From: Hymenobacter jeollabukensis
Lineage (GTDB): Bacteria > Bacteroidota > Bacteroidia > Cytophagales > Hymenobacteraceae
Reading direction: 5' to 3'
Length of the DNA stretch: 64,000 nucleotides
NCBI RefSeq assembly: GCF_005771675.1
Contig: NZ_VAJM01000017.1
Location: 1-64,000 of the forward strand
Shown: piece after piece, positions 9,258 to 18,240 of the stretch
Layout of the letters: the number at the start of each line of letters is the position of its first letter
Position numbering within the stretch: position 1 is the stretch's first letter
The notes under the pieces: generated by a model
What the model was told of the DNA's origin: nothing
What the model saw: the letters and a program-made list of their open reading frames with translations, nothing else
Databases searched by the model: none
Translations under genes and position numbers: made by a program

Positions 9258-9270
9258 CAGGCGGGAATAA

Positions 9271-9909
9271 CTAGCGCAAAAAAGGATTGGACACGCGTTC
9301 GGCGCCCACCGTGGTGGCGGGGCCGTGGCCGGGGTACACGGTGGTGTCGTCGGGCAGGGTGAGCAGCTGCTCGCGGATGCTCCGGATCAGCGTGTCGTAG
9401 TCGCCGCCGGGCAAGTCGGTGCGGCCGATGCTGCCGCGGAAGAGCACGTCGCCGCCGATGACTGCCTTGGTTGGCGCATGGTAGAACACCACGTGGCCGG
9501 GCGCGTGGCCGGGGGCAAAGCGTACTTCCAGCTCAGTTTCACCAAAGCGCAGCGGCTCGCCGGGCGTCAGAAAGCCGGTGGGCTCGGCCGGGTTATACAG
9601 CGGGAAGCCGTAGTTGGGCGCGTACGTCGGTACGGCGCGCAGCGTGGCGAGGTCGGCCTGGTGAATGAGAAAGGGCGTGCCGGGCCAGGTGTCGAGCACG
9701 AACTGGTTGCCGAACACGTGGTCGATGTGGCAGTGGGTGTTCAGCAGCAGCTCCACGCGCAGGTTGTGGTCCTTGATGTACTGCTGCAAAGCCTGCTGCT
9801 CGGCCCGCTCGTAACAGCCGGGGTCGACGATGGCGCAGGCGCCCGAGGCGTCGTGGAGCAGGTAGGTATTTTCGGAAAAGGCGTTGAACGTAAAGCCCGA
9901 AACGGTCAT
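9271..9909 (-). CDS. MBL-fold metallo-hydrolase (glyoxalase II-like)
   Basis: A 212-residue metallo-beta-lactamase-fold protein. Zinc ligands are clear: THCHIDH, then FAPGHAPGHVVFY, then GDVLFRGSIGRTDLPGGD and VYPGHGPAT. The size and the GRTDLPGG segment match the small hydroxyacylglutathione hydrolase-like group whose substrate is seldom known. There is no signal peptide, so it is cytoplasmic. It is followed by pssA after 13 bases and diverges from the FAD oxidoreductase gene. Confidence 0.85.
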   Translation of the reverse strand: MTVSGFTFNAFSENTYLLHDASGACAIVDPGCYERAEQQALQQYIKDHNLRVELLLNTHCHIDHVFGNQFVLDTWPGTPFLIHQADLATLRAVPTYAPNYGFPLYNPAEPTGFLTPGEPLRFGETELEVRFAPGHAPGHVVFYHAPTKAVIGGDVLFRGSIGRTDLPGGDYDTLIRSIREQLLTLPDDTTVYPGHGPATTVGAERVSNPFLR

Positions 9910-9996
9910 GCAGAAAGGGAAAAGCCCGCCGCAGAGGCAGGCAGAGAACGGGAGGGTAAGTTACGCAATCGGCCGCGTACCGTCGGGCAAAGTGCG

Positions 9997-10004
9997 TATT
10001 TTGC
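9997..10004 (+). promoter_or_regulatory. Possible -7 box for the FAD oxidoreductase gene
   Basis: TATTTTGC fits the TAnnTTGC variant of the Bacteroidota -7 element. It lies so close to the ATG at 10010 that the transcript would be nearly leaderless. No convincing -33 box is seen. Confidence 0.4.
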
Positions 10005-10009
10005 CCGGA

Positions 10010-11107
10010 ATGCAAGCTCACGCCGACTACCTCATCATTGGCCACGGTCTCGCCGGGGCCACCCTGGCCCGCACCCTGCGCCAGCGCGGCCGCCGCGTGG
10101 TCGTGCTCGACGCCCAGCAGCCCGACTCGGCCACCCGGGTGGCGGCGGGCCTCATCAACCCCGTGGCCGGCAAGCGCTTCGCCCTGGCCTGGCGCATCAA
10201 CGACCTGCTGCCCGCCGCCCGGCAGTTCTACCAGCAGCTCGAAGCCGAGTCGGGCCGCCGGCTGTACTTCGAGATGCCCATTCTGAAGCTGTTCAGCTCG
10301 GTGCGCGAGCAGAACGACGTGCTGGTCCGCTCGGCCGGCCAGCCCTGGGGCGACTACGTGGCCGACCCCGCCCAGCCCCTGCCCGAAATACCCGGCCTCG
10401 AGCAGCCCTTCGGCGGCCTAGAGCTGCGCCACGGCGGCTGGGTCGACACGGCCGCGCTACTCGACGTGCTGGCCGACGACGCGCAGAAAAACGGGGAGCT
10501 GCGCGCCGAAACTTTTGTGCCGGAGCTGCTTGTTGCCGATGCATCCGGCGTCCGCTACGGCCCCGGCTTGCGCGTGGGGCGCGTGGTGTTCTGCGAAGGC
10601 GCCGCCGTCACCGCCAATCCGTGGTTCAGTTGGCTGCCGGTGACTCCCAACCAAGGCGAAGTGCTCGACGTGGAAGCTCCCGATCTGCCCACCGACTACG
10701 TGCTCAACCGCGGCGCCTACGTGGTGCCGCTCGGGGATGGGCGCGTGCGCGTGGGCGCCACGTACCGCTGGCCCCCGTTCAGCCCCGAGCCCACGGCCGA
10801 AGCTCGCGAGGAGCTCAGCCAGCGGCTGCGCGAGCTGACCACGGTGCCCTTCCGCATCACGGGCCAGCGCGCGGGCATCCGGCCGGCCGTGCGTGACCGG
10901 AAACCCTTGTTGGGCACGCACCCGGCGCATCCGGCGCTGGCCGTGTTCAATGGGTTGGGCTCGAAAGGCGTGCTGCTGGCGCCCCGCCTGGCGGAGCTGC
11001 TGGCCGAGGCCCTGGAAACCGGCGCGGAACTGTGGCCGGAAGTCAATATTATTCGTTATCAGGCGTTGTATCCGGTTACCTTGCCGCCGACTGCCACGCC
11101 CGCCTGA
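10010..11107 (+). CDS. FAD-dependent oxidoreductase (DAO family)
   Basis: A 365-residue flavoprotein. The N-terminal Rossmann motif is YLIIGHGLAGATLARTLRQ, followed by VVVLDAQ at the second strand and AAGLINPVAGKRF. The C-terminal FAD-binding segment reads LAVFNGLGSKGVLLAPRLAE with an upstream RAGIRPAVRDRKPLLG. This is the D-amino-acid oxidase/glycine oxidase fold, but the substrate cannot be read from sequence. The ATG at 10010 is chosen because the Rossmann strand starts five residues later; upstream in-frame codons would run into the divergent gene's promoter region. The PD40 gene follows after 34 bases. Confidence 0.85.
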   Translation: MQAHADYLIIGHGLAGATLARTLRQRGRRVVVLDAQQPDSATRVAAGLINPVAGKRFALAWRINDLLPAARQFYQQLEAESGRRLYFEMPILKLFSSVREQNDVLVRSAGQPWGDYVADPAQPLPEIPGLEQPFGGLELRHGGWVDTAALLDVLADDAQKNGELRAETFVPELLVADASGVRYGPGLRVGRVVFCEGAAVTANPWFSWLPVTPNQGEVLDVEAPDLPTDYVLNRGAYVVPLGDGRVRVGATYRWPPFSPEPTAEAREELSQRLRELTTVPFRITGQRAGIRPAVRDRKPLLGTHPAHPALAVFNGLGSKGVLLAPRLAELLAEALETGAELWPEVNIIRYQALYPVTLPPTATPA

Positions 11108-11141
11108 CCTTCTCTCTTCGACCTGCTTTTTTGCAGCCGTT

Positions 11142-14100
11142 ATGATGCACTTGTCCAATCTGACGCCCCGCCTGCGCTGGGGCATGCTGAGCCTGCCGGC
11201 CCTGGGGCTGGTATTTCTGACCTCGACGGAGGCAGTGCAGGCGCAAACGGCGCAGGAAAGCTTTGGCCGTACCCGCATCCAGTACAAGGATTTTGACTGG
11301 CAACTGCTGAGCACGGCCAACTTCAACGTGTACTACTACCAGGGCGGCGGAGCGGCGGCCCGGCGCGCGGCCGAGTACGCCGAGCAGGAGCTGCAGCGCA
11401 TCACCTCGCTGATCGGGTACTACCCGTACTCGAAAACCACCGTGATGCTCTATAACTCGGTGGGCGACCTGCGCCAGAGCAACATCGGGCTGAACGACGA
11501 CAAGTACCAGATGGGCGGCGAAACCTCGCTGCTGCGCATGACCAAGGTGCAACTGGCCTTCCAGGGCCAGCAGACCCTGTTTAAGCGCGACCTGAGCTAT
11601 CAGGTGACCAAGGTGCTGCTCAACGACATGATGTACGGCGGCTCGCTCAAGGAAGTCATCCAGAGCAGCTACCTGCTGCAATTGCCCGACTGGTTTGTGG
11701 GCGGGGCCTCGGCCTATGCCGCCGAAGGCTGGAGCGTGGAAATGGACGACTACATGCGTGACATGACGCAGAAGGTCGACAAGGACAAAGCCGCCCAGTT
11801 CTTCCTGCGCAACCCCGAGCTGGCCGGCCAGAGCGTATGGAACTACATTGCCGAGCGCTACGGCTACACCAGCATCCAGAACATTCTGAACCTGACGCGC
11901 ATCACGCGCGACGTGGAAACGGGCATCAGCTCCTCGCTGAACGTGCCCTACAAGCAGTTTCTGCGCGACTGGATGGGCTACTACCGCCAGCTGAACGCCC
12001 AGCCCGAAACGGCCTTCGTGCTGCCCGACGAGCAGCACCTGCTGCTGCGCCGCAACCGCCGGGGCCACTCCCTCAACGAGCCCGTCATCAGCCCCGACGG
12101 ACAGCGCCTGGCCTTCACCATCACCGACCGCGGACGCTACCGCGTGTACGTGGCCAATGTGGACGGCTCCAACAAGCACCTGGTATTTGCCGGCGGCTAC
12201 AAGTCGCCCGACCAGGAGGTGGACCGCCGCCTGCCGGTGCTCACCTGGCGCAACAGCGCGCAGCTGGCCATTGCCGAAGAGTCGCGTGGCAGGATGGTGC
12301 TGCGCCTGCGCTCGGCCGATAGCGGCCCGTTCGGGGCCGTGGTGCGGCTCAAGGAGTCGCTGCCGTTTATCGGCGACCGGGGCAGCAGCGTGTTCAACCC
12401 TTACTCGCAGGTGCTGAGCATGGGCTACTCGCCCGACGGCAAGGCCCTGGCTTTTAGCGGCGTGCGCAACGGGCAGGCCGACCTGTACTTGCTGCGCGCC
12501 GGTGCCCGGCAGCCCGAGCGCCTGACCAACGACGTGTTCGACGATGTGCAGCCGGTGTTTATGCCCGACGGCCAGTCGCTGGTGTTTAGCTCTAACCGCT
12601 GGCTGGACTCGGCCGGCACGGCCAAGGGCTCGTTTAAGGCCGTCGTCAACAATTACGACCTGTTCCGCTACCGCCTCGACGGCTCGCCCCAGCCGGTGGA
12701 GCAGCTGGTGGCTACCATCTCCAACGAGACCCGGCCGCGGGTGGTGTCGCAGAATGAAATCCTGTTTCTGAGCGAGGAAAGCGGCGTGCGCAGCGTGTAC
12801 CGCTACGACATGACCACCCGGCAGCGCAGCCCCGTCACCAGCTTCCTCAACAACGTCAAGAGCTTCGACTACAACCCGAAGTCCGGGGCGCTGGGCTTCG
12901 TGGCGGCCGACCGCGCCCGCGACTTCGTGTACGCGTACCCCAAATACGAGCTGCCCGAGTACCTGACGCTGAGCAAGACGGCTCGCCAGGAAATTCTGGA
13001 GGACCGCTCGGCCGCTGCCGCGCGGCCCCGGCCCAAGCCCCAGGCGGCCCCGGCCACCGGCGCGGGCGCAGCCGGCGGCAACCAGGCGGGCGGCAACGTG
13101 GGCACGGTGCAGCCGACGGTGCCCGCGCGCAAGGACCAGAACGTGAACGTGAGCGACTACCAGTTTGAGGAAGACGCGCCCCGGCCCCGGCAGCGCCGCG
13201 CCCCCACGGTGGTGCAGAAGCCAGCCGCCGTCACGCCGGGCGTGACCGGCCCGATGCGCTACGACACGCGCTTCAGCCTCGACAACGTGGTGTCGACCAT
13301 CTACAACGACCCGCTGCTGGGCTTCGGCTTTATCGGGCAGGCCACCATGTCGGACCTAATGGAGGACCACCGCATCCGCGCTGGCATCTTCGCCCTGACG
13401 GACCTGCGCACCAGCAGCATGTACGCGGAGTACACCAACCTGAAGCACCGCTACGACTGGAGCATCGGCTTCCAGAAGCAGAGCTACTACGTGGCCAACG
13501 ACCTCTCGCCCAACGTGTATATGGGCCGCTACGAGATTACGCCGGGCATTTCGTACCCGCTCTCGCACAACATCAGCGTGCGCGGCAACCTGCGCTACGT
13601 CAACAGCACCTACTCCAACTTGGACGATCTGGCCGGCACCGACCGGCGCGACCAGTTTGTGGGCGGCAGCGGCGAGCTGGTGTTCGATAACTCCATTGCC
13701 ACCGGCGTGAACATGCTGGAAGGCACCCGCATGAAGGTGGGCGTGATGAAGCTGGACCAGCTGCACAAAGCCGGGGGCGACTTCGGCAAGATTTACGTCG
13801 ACCTGCGCCACTACCAGAAGGTGCACCGGCAAATCATCTGGGCCAACCGGGCCAGCTACGGACAGTTTTTTGGCAACGACCCCAAGGTGTTCCGTCTCGG
13901 CGGCATGGACAATTGGTTGAACGCGCGCACCGACGACAGCCGGCAAGTGGAGCCGCAGGTGGGCAACTCGCCGGCCGATTTCTTCTACCAGCAGTTCGTG
14001 ACCAACCTGCGCGGCTTCAATTACAACGCCCGCTCGGGCCCGAAGTACGTGCTCTTCAACTCGGAGCTGCGGATTCCCATCATCCAGTATTTCTCGCGCA

Positions 14101-14408
14101 AGCCGATTTACTCGGGCTTCTTCCGCAACCTGCAGCTGACGGCCTTCGGCGACGCCGGCACGGCCTACCGCGGGGCTAATCCGTTCAATTTCAACAACTC
14201 CGTAAATACCGTTGCGTTTGAGCCGAGCGGCCTCAATCCCTTTTCCGGTACGGTAACCAACTTTCAGAATCCCTTCCTGATTGGCTACGGCGGCGGAATG
14301 CGCACGACCATGCTGGGCTTCTACACCAAGCTGGACGTGGCCTGGGCCCGCGAAAACGGCAAGGAAAAAGGACCGAAGTTCTACCTCTCGCTCGGCTACG
14401 ACTTCTAA
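11142..14408 (+). CDS. PD40 (TolB-like) / surface-antigen beta-barrel protein
   Basis: A 1088-residue exported protein. After a signal peptide (cleavage near AVQAQTA) comes a segment resembling peptidase MA-like folds (FNVYYYQGG, LPDWFVGGASAYAAEGWSVE). A WD40-like PD40 propeller follows (SLNEPVISPDGQRLAFT, MGYSPDGKALAFSG, QPVFMPDGQSLVFSSN). A low-complexity Pro/Ala/Gly linker lies around residues 620-710. The C-terminal third looks like an Omp85/surface-antigen barrel ending in aromatic FYLSLGYDF. It is probably anchored in the outer membrane with the propeller in the periplasm. The double ATG leaves the start uncertain by one codon. Confidence 0.78.
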   Translation: MMHLSNLTPRLRWGMLSLPALGLVFLTSTEAVQAQTAQESFGRTRIQYKDFDWQLLSTANFNVYYYQGGGAAARRAAEYAEQELQRITSLIGYYPYSKTTVMLYNSVGDLRQSNIGLNDDKYQMGGETSLLRMTKVQLAFQGQQTLFKRDLSYQVTKVLLNDMMYGGSLKEVIQSSYLLQLPDWFVGGASAYAAEGWSVEMDDYMRDMTQKVDKDKAAQFFLRNPELAGQSVWNYIAERYGYTSIQNILNLTRITRDVETGISSSLNVPYKQFLRDWMGYYRQLNAQPETAFVLPDEQHLLLRRNRRGHSLNEPVISPDGQRLAFTITDRGRYRVYVANVDGSNKHLVFAGGYKSPDQEVDRRLPVLTWRNSAQLAIAEESRGRMVLRLRSADSGPFGAVVRLKESLPFIGDRGSSVFNPYSQVLSMGYSPDGKALAFSGVRNGQADLYLLRAGARQPERLTNDVFDDVQPVFMPDGQSLVFSSNRWLDSAGTAKGSFKAVVNNYDLFRYRLDGSPQPVEQLVATISNETRPRVVSQNEILFLSEESGVRSVYRYDMTTRQRSPVTSFLNNVKSFDYNPKSGALGFVAADRARDFVYAYPKYELPEYLTLSKTARQEILEDRSAAAARPRPKPQAAPATGAGAAGGNQAGGNVGTVQPTVPARKDQNVNVSDYQFEEDAPRPRQRRAPTVVQKPAAVTPGVTGPMRYDTRFSLDNVVSTIYNDPLLGFGFIGQATMSDLMEDHRIRAGIFALTDLRTSSMYAEYTNLKHRYDWSIGFQKQSYYVANDLSPNVYMGRYEITPGISYPLSHNISVRGNLRYVNSTYSNLDDLAGTDRRDQFVGGSGELVFDNSIATGVNMLEGTRMKVGVMKLDQLHKAGGDFGKIYVDLRHYQKVHRQIIWANRASYGQFFGNDPKVFRLGGMDNWLNARTDDSRQVEPQVGNSPADFFYQQFVTNLRGFNYNARSGPKYVLFNSELRIPIIQYFSRKPIYSGFFRNLQLTAFGDAGTAYRGANPFNFNNSVNTVAFEPSGLNPFSGTVTNFQNPFLIGYGGGMRTTMLGFYTKLDVAWARENGKEKGPKFYLSLGYDF

Positions 14409-14451
14409 CGGCTGAAGCCAACTGGCGGGCGAATAGTATCAAGACACCCGT

Positions 14452-14485
14452 ACCGGCCCCGGTAGCTTCGGCTGCCGGGGCCGGT
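14452..14485 (+). terminator. Terminator-like hairpin
   Basis: A 15-bp stem with 14 matched positions closes a TTCG loop 43 bases after the PD40 gene stop. A strong U run is missing, so it may act with a factor or only protect the 3' end. Confidence 0.6.
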
Positions 14486-14537
14486 GGCGTTTGGGCCGGA
14501 AAAATCGTGGTAACCTGCGGCGTGCCGGGCGGTTGTG

Positions 14538-14545
14538 TTTCTTTG
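14538..14545 (+). promoter_or_regulatory. Possible -7 box
   Basis: TTTCTTTG differs from TAnnTTTG at one position and lies 27 bases before the ATG of the beta-helix gene. Confidence 0.4.
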
Positions 14546-14572
14546 CAACTCACCCAACACACCTCTGTTGCT

Positions 14573-16117
14573 ATGAAACGACTCCTACTGTGCGCCCTGG
14601 CGTTGCTGCTGACCGTGGCGGCGCAGGCCCAATTTCAGACCGCCGGCACCGGCCGCCGCTACACCCTGGCGCAGCTGAGCACGGCCGCCGGCGCGGCCTA
14701 CCTGGCCCCGTCGGGCACCGAGTGGCGCCTGAACGACACCATCCGGCTGGCCGCCACCGACACGCTGAGCATCACCACCAACGAAACCATCCGGGCGGCG
14801 GCGCTGGCCCTGGTGTACGTCGACGGCACGCTGCTCATCACCCCGCCCGACTCGGTGAAATTCACGGCCCAAAATACGGCCGCGCCCTGGCACGGCTTCT
14901 CGTTTTCGAATACCAGCAGCAACTCGCGCCTGCGCCGCACGGTGGTGGAATATTGCGCCGGCCTGCGCACCATCGGCTCCAATCTGCAGCTGATCGACTG
15001 CACCTTCCGGCGCAACGTGGCCACGCTCAACGGCCGCCTCATCGGCAGCGGGGCGTTGAGCTTGTCGGGCAACCGGGCGCTGGTGCAGGGCTGCCGCTTC
15101 GAGCGCAACGCCCGCTCGGGCATCATTTCGCCGGCCAACGGCGGGGCCTCGCCCATCATCCGCGACTGCCGCTTTCTGGCCAACAGCACCGAAAACGGCA
15201 ACTACCCGCAGATCAACCTGGGGCCCGGCATTCCCACCGATACGATTTTCATTGAGCGCTGCCTCGTGGTGGGCGGCGGCACGGCCACCAACATGGCCGG
15301 CGGCATCAGCCTCTCCAACCTGCTGGGCGGCAGCAGCGTGAGCAAGGCAGTGATACGGCGCAACATCATCCGCAACAACCGCTACGGCGTGGGCATCACG
15401 GCCACTAGCTACGCGGTCTACATCACCCAGAACCTTGTCGAGAACAACAACACCAATCCCAACGCCCTGACCGGCGGCAGCGGGCTGAACTTCACCGGCA
15501 CCCAGTCGCAAACCGGGGTGGTGTCGCGCAACATTATCCGCGGCAACCTCTGGGGCGTGACGATTCTGCGTTCGGGCTCCGGTACGGGCGTTACGGGCGG
15601 GCCGCGCATCAGCTTCGGCAACCTGGCCAGCGCCGATACCACCAACCGCGGCTTCAACGTGATTCTGGGCAACGGCAACGGCGGCACGGTGGCCGACCTC
15701 TACAACAACAACGTGACCACCGACACCATCCGGGCCGAAAACAACTGGTGGGGCACGGCCGTGGTGGCCGATATCGAAGCGCACATCACCCACAAAACCG
15801 ACGACAACACCCTGGGCTTCGTCGATTACCTGCCCTTCCGCGTGAGCGGGCCGCTGGCCATTCGCACGGCCCGGCCGCTGGCGCTGGAAGTGTACCCCAA
15901 CCCCGCCCGCGACGCCGTGACGCTGCAAGCCCCGGCCCCTGGCCGGGTGCAGGTGTCGCTGCTGGATGCAGCCGGGCGCGTGGTGCAGCAGCGTACCCTC
16001 ACCGCCACCCCCGACGGCCGGGCGGCCCTGCCGCTGACGAACCTGAAAGCGGGCTTGTACCTGTACCGGGCCGAGCAGGGCGGGCACACCGCTACGGGGC
16101 GGCTGCTGGTAGAGTAA
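14573..16117 (+). CDS. Secreted parallel beta-helix protein with T9SS sorting domain
   Basis: A 514-residue exported protein. A signal peptide ends near AAQAQFQ. The body is a right-handed beta-helix (pectate lyase-like repeats such as AVIRRNIIRNNRYGVGI, VVSRNIIRGNLWGVTI, DTIRAENNWWGTAV). The C-terminal roughly 80 residues form a type A T9SS sorting domain (LEVYPNPARDAVTLQ, GLYLYRAEQGG). It should be exported by the T9SS, with the tail removed by PorU. No catalytic residues could be picked out, so polysaccharide binding or cleavage is only a guess. Confidence 0.85.
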   Translation: MKRLLLCALALLLTVAAQAQFQTAGTGRRYTLAQLSTAAGAAYLAPSGTEWRLNDTIRLAATDTLSITTNETIRAAALALVYVDGTLLITPPDSVKFTAQNTAAPWHGFSFSNTSSNSRLRRTVVEYCAGLRTIGSNLQLIDCTFRRNVATLNGRLIGSGALSLSGNRALVQGCRFERNARSGIISPANGGASPIIRDCRFLANSTENGNYPQINLGPGIPTDTIFIERCLVVGGGTATNMAGGISLSNLLGGSSVSKAVIRRNIIRNNRYGVGITATSYAVYITQNLVENNNTNPNALTGGSGLNFTGTQSQTGVVSRNIIRGNLWGVTILRSGSGTGVTGGPRISFGNLASADTTNRGFNVILGNGNGGTVADLYNNNVTTDTIRAENNWWGTAVVADIEAHITHKTDDNTLGFVDYLPFRVSGPLAIRTARPLALEVYPNPARDAVTLQAPAPGRVQVSLLDAAGRVVQQRTLTATPDGRAALPLTNLKAGLYLYRAEQGGHTATGRLLVE

Positions 16118-16256
16118 CGCCGGCCAGGGCCGGTAACGACGAGGAAACCGGCTTACGATTTTCAGGGCATCTGGAATCCCGGTAAGCCAGGAAAAACACG
16201 GCAAATAACCCGGACTGTACGGGTAGGCATTAGCCTTCAGCATCTAACATCATTGA

Positions 16257-16294
16257 GCGAGCCGACCCCGTTGGGGGCCGGCTCGCGGCTTTTT
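16257..16294 (+). terminator. Intrinsic terminator
   Basis: A 13-bp stem with one A-C mismatch closes a GTTG loop and is followed by GGCTTTTTT. It lies 139 bases after the beta-helix gene and separates it from the ccm operon. Confidence 0.8.
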
Positions 16295-16352
16295 TAGAGC
16301 GCTCAGTATCACATATTCAAGCGGCAACACCCCCTTTCCGGGAGTTGGGTTG

Positions 16353-16360
16353 TATCTTTG
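16353..16360 (+). promoter_or_regulatory. -7 promoter box of the ccm operon
   Basis: TATCTTTG is a perfect match to TAnnTTTG. It lies 26 bases before the GTG start of ccmB, just after the upstream terminator. No clear -33 box was found. Confidence 0.7.
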
Positions 16361-16386
16361 CCGTCCCGCAAACCACCCGACCGGCC

Positions 16387-17049
16387 GTGCAGCTGCTTAG
16401 CGAGATTTGGTACCTGATGCAGAAGGACTTCCGCCTGGAATGGCGGCAGCGCGCCGCCCTCAACGGCATGCTGCTCTACGTGGGCAGTACGGTGTACGTG
16501 TGCTACCTGAGCTTCGTGCGCGGCGGGCAGCTGCCGGCCCCGGCCTGGAACGCGCTGCTGTGGGTGATTCTGCTGTTTGCGGCCATCAACGCGGTGGGCA
16601 AGAGCTTCCTGCAGGAAAGCCGGGGGCGCCTGCTCTACTACTACACGCTGGTGCGGCCCGAGGCCATGATTCTGGCCAAAATTGCCTACAACGTGCTGCT
16701 GCTGCTGGGCCTGAGTTTGCTGGCCTTCGGGGCCTACGCGGTGGTGCTCGGCAACCCGGTGCAGGACGTGCCCCGCTTCGTGCTGGTGGTGGCCCTGGGC
16801 GCGGTGGGCTTTGCCACGGCGCTGACCCTGATTTCGGGTATTGCCGCCAAGGCCGCCAACAGCAACACGCTGATGCCGATTCTGGGCTTTCCGGTGGTCA
16901 TTCCCATTCTGCTCCAGCTCATCAAAGCCGCCAAGAATGCCCTCGACGGCCTCGATGCCTCCCCGCAGCCGCTCTACATGCTCGGCGGCCTGAGCCTGCT
17001 GGTGGTGGCCGTATCGTACCTGTTGTACCCCTTTTTGTGGCGGACTTAG
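16387..17049 (+). CDS. ccmB: Heme exporter subunit CcmB
   Basis: A 220-residue ABC-type permease of cytochrome c maturation. It contains KDFRLEWRQRAALNGMLLYVGSTVYVCYLSF, a typical CcmB N-terminus given here in continuous reading but recognised chiefly by RLEWRQR and LLYVGST. The LQESRGRLLYYYTLVRP loop and six predicted membrane segments follow. GTG at 16387 is chosen because upstream in-frame codons would overlap the -7 box. CcmB works with the ATPase CcmA to release heme-loaded CcmE, but no ccmA lies in the window. The ccmC gene follows after a palindromic spacer. Confidence 0.88.
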   Translation: MQLLSEIWYLMQKDFRLEWRQRAALNGMLLYVGSTVYVCYLSFVRGGQLPAPAWNALLWVILLFAAINAVGKSFLQESRGRLLYYYTLVRPEAMILAKIAYNVLLLLGLSLLAFGAYAVVLGNPVQDVPRFVLVVALGAVGFATALTLISGIAAKAANSNTLMPILGFPVVIPILLQLIKAAKNALDGLDASPQPLYMLGGLSLLVVAVSYLLYPFLWRT

Positions 17050-17135
17050 GGTAACAGGTAACAGGTGACACGTGACAAGTCCGGCACGACACCCGTTACC
17101 CCAAACCTGTCACTTGTCACTTGTTACCTGTCACC
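17050..17135. repeat. Low-complexity inverted repeat between ccmB and ccmC
   Basis: Two 31-base arms (17050-17080 and 17105-17135) match in inverted orientation at 27 positions. Each arm is a run of heptads of the form RGTRACA. The left arm begins one base after the ccmB stop and the right arm ends 9 bases before the ccmC ATG. Confidence 0.85.
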
Positions 17136-17144
17136 TCAAAAAGA

Positions 17145-17816
17145 ATGAAAAACGCCTGGTGGAAAGTGTTGACGGTGGTGCTTTTGCTCTACACCGTGGT
17201 GATGGGCCTGCTGGGCCACGCGCCGCGGCTGGCCATCCTCAACGAAACCATCCGTAACCTGTACTTCCACGTGCCGATGTGGTTCGGCATGACCATCATC
17301 CTGTTTGCCTCGGTGGTGTATTCGGTGCGCTACCTGCGCAAGCCCTCCGACCGCCTCGATGTGCTGGCCCACCACACCGCCGTCACCGGTATTCTGATGG
17401 CGGTGCTCGGGCTGGCTACCGGCAGCATCTGGGCGCGCTACACCTGGGGCACTTGGTGGACGGCCGACCCGCGCCTGAACGGGGCCGCCGTGGCCGTGAT
17501 GATTTACGGCGCCTACCTGGTGCTGCGCTCCTCCATCACCGACGAGCAGCAGCGGGCCCGCATTTCGGCCGTCTACAACATCTTCGCTTTCTGCGCCGCC
17601 ATTCCCCTGCTGTTCATCCTGCCCCGCCTCACCGACTCGCTGCACCCCGGCGCCGGCGGCAACCCGGGCTTCAGCAAGTACGACCTCGACAACAACATGC
17701 GCCTGGTGTTTTACCCCGCCATCATTGCCTGGACGCTGCTCGGCGTCTGGATTACCAACGTGTCGGTGCGCCTGGCCTTCGTCAAACACAAGCTGTATGA
17801 AAAACAACTGGCTTAA
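17145..17816 (+). CDS. ccmC: Cytochrome c maturation protein CcmC
   Basis: A 223-residue membrane protein of the heme-handling CcmC/CcsA family that delivers heme to CcmE. The tryptophan-rich motif is YTWGTWWTADPRLNGAAV, preceded by a membrane-embedded His in NLYFHVPMWF; a later conserved region is YDLDNNMRLVFYP. Six hydrophobic segments are visible. The ATG follows the ccmB-ccmC palindrome by 9 bases. Its last 20 bases overlap the small downstream ccmD-like gene, indicating translational coupling. Confidence 0.88.
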   Translation: MKNAWWKVLTVVLLLYTVVMGLLGHAPRLAILNETIRNLYFHVPMWFGMTIILFASVVYSVRYLRKPSDRLDVLAHHTAVTGILMAVLGLATGSIWARYTWGTWWTADPRLNGAAVAVMIYGAYLVLRSSITDEQQRARISAVYNIFAFCAAIPLLFILPRLTDSLHPGAGGNPGFSKYDLDNNMRLVFYPAIIAWTLLGVWITNVSVRLAFVKHKLYEKQLA

Positions 17817-18045
17817 CCAGTTCTCGCGCCGCGCCCTGCTGGCGCTGGCCGCCGTGCTGCTGCCGCTGTACTCGGCCCTGGCCCAAGCGCCCGAAGCCGG
17901 CCCCGAAATGGCCGACCAGCTGCGCCAGGACGGCAAAATCTACGTGGTGGTGGCCGTCATCGTGGTCATCGTGGTGGGTTTGCTGGCTTACCTGGTCAGC
18001 ATCGACCGGAAGGTCAGCCGCCTGGAGAAGGAGCTGCGCGACTAG
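17797..18045 (+). CDS. ccmD: CcmD-like small membrane protein
   Basis: An 82-residue protein with a signal-like N-terminal hydrophobic stretch (ALLALAAVLLPLYSALAQA), a short polar linker and one strong membrane segment (IYVVVAVIVVIVVGLLAYLV) followed by a basic tail (DRKVSRLEKELRD). Size, single anchor, charged tail and position directly after ccmC fit the CcmD role of stabilising the CcmC-CcmE heme complex. Sequence identity in this family is always weak, so the name rests mainly on context. It overlaps ccmC by 20 bases. Confidence 0.7.
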   Translation: MKNNWLNQFSRRALLALAAVLLPLYSALAQAPEAGPEMADQLRQDGKIYVVVAVIVVIVVGLLAYLVSIDRKVSRLEKELRD

Positions 18046-18160
18046 GTGGTGAAATGGTGAGCTGGTGAAATGGTGAGTGTCGTGCTGCTGGTTCAACGCA
18101 GGAGGCTGATATCCATCATGGTTTCACAAGTTTACCCTTCCCAACTTCACCTTTGAATTT
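18046..18160. repeat. Direct and weak inverted repeat between ccmD and ccmE
   Basis: GGTGAAATGGTGAG occurs twice (18048-18061 and 18064-18077) right after the ccmD-like stop. A degraded inverted counterpart lies around 18117-18157. The word closely resembles the arm at 48813-48842, so this may be an eroded copy of the same kind of hairpin. Confidence 0.55.
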
Positions 18161-18240
18161 TTCCGCCCCTGGCGGTTGTTTCAACGGGCTGGCTGCCGAG
18201 TGGCCGGTCCTATTTCCCGGCTGCTGTTGTCTTAAGCACC

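Noticed and set aside
14585-16243. Open frame of 552 codons antisense to the beta-helix gene
   Set aside because: No motif or signal, and the plus strand has a signal peptide, beta-helix repeats and a sorting domain.
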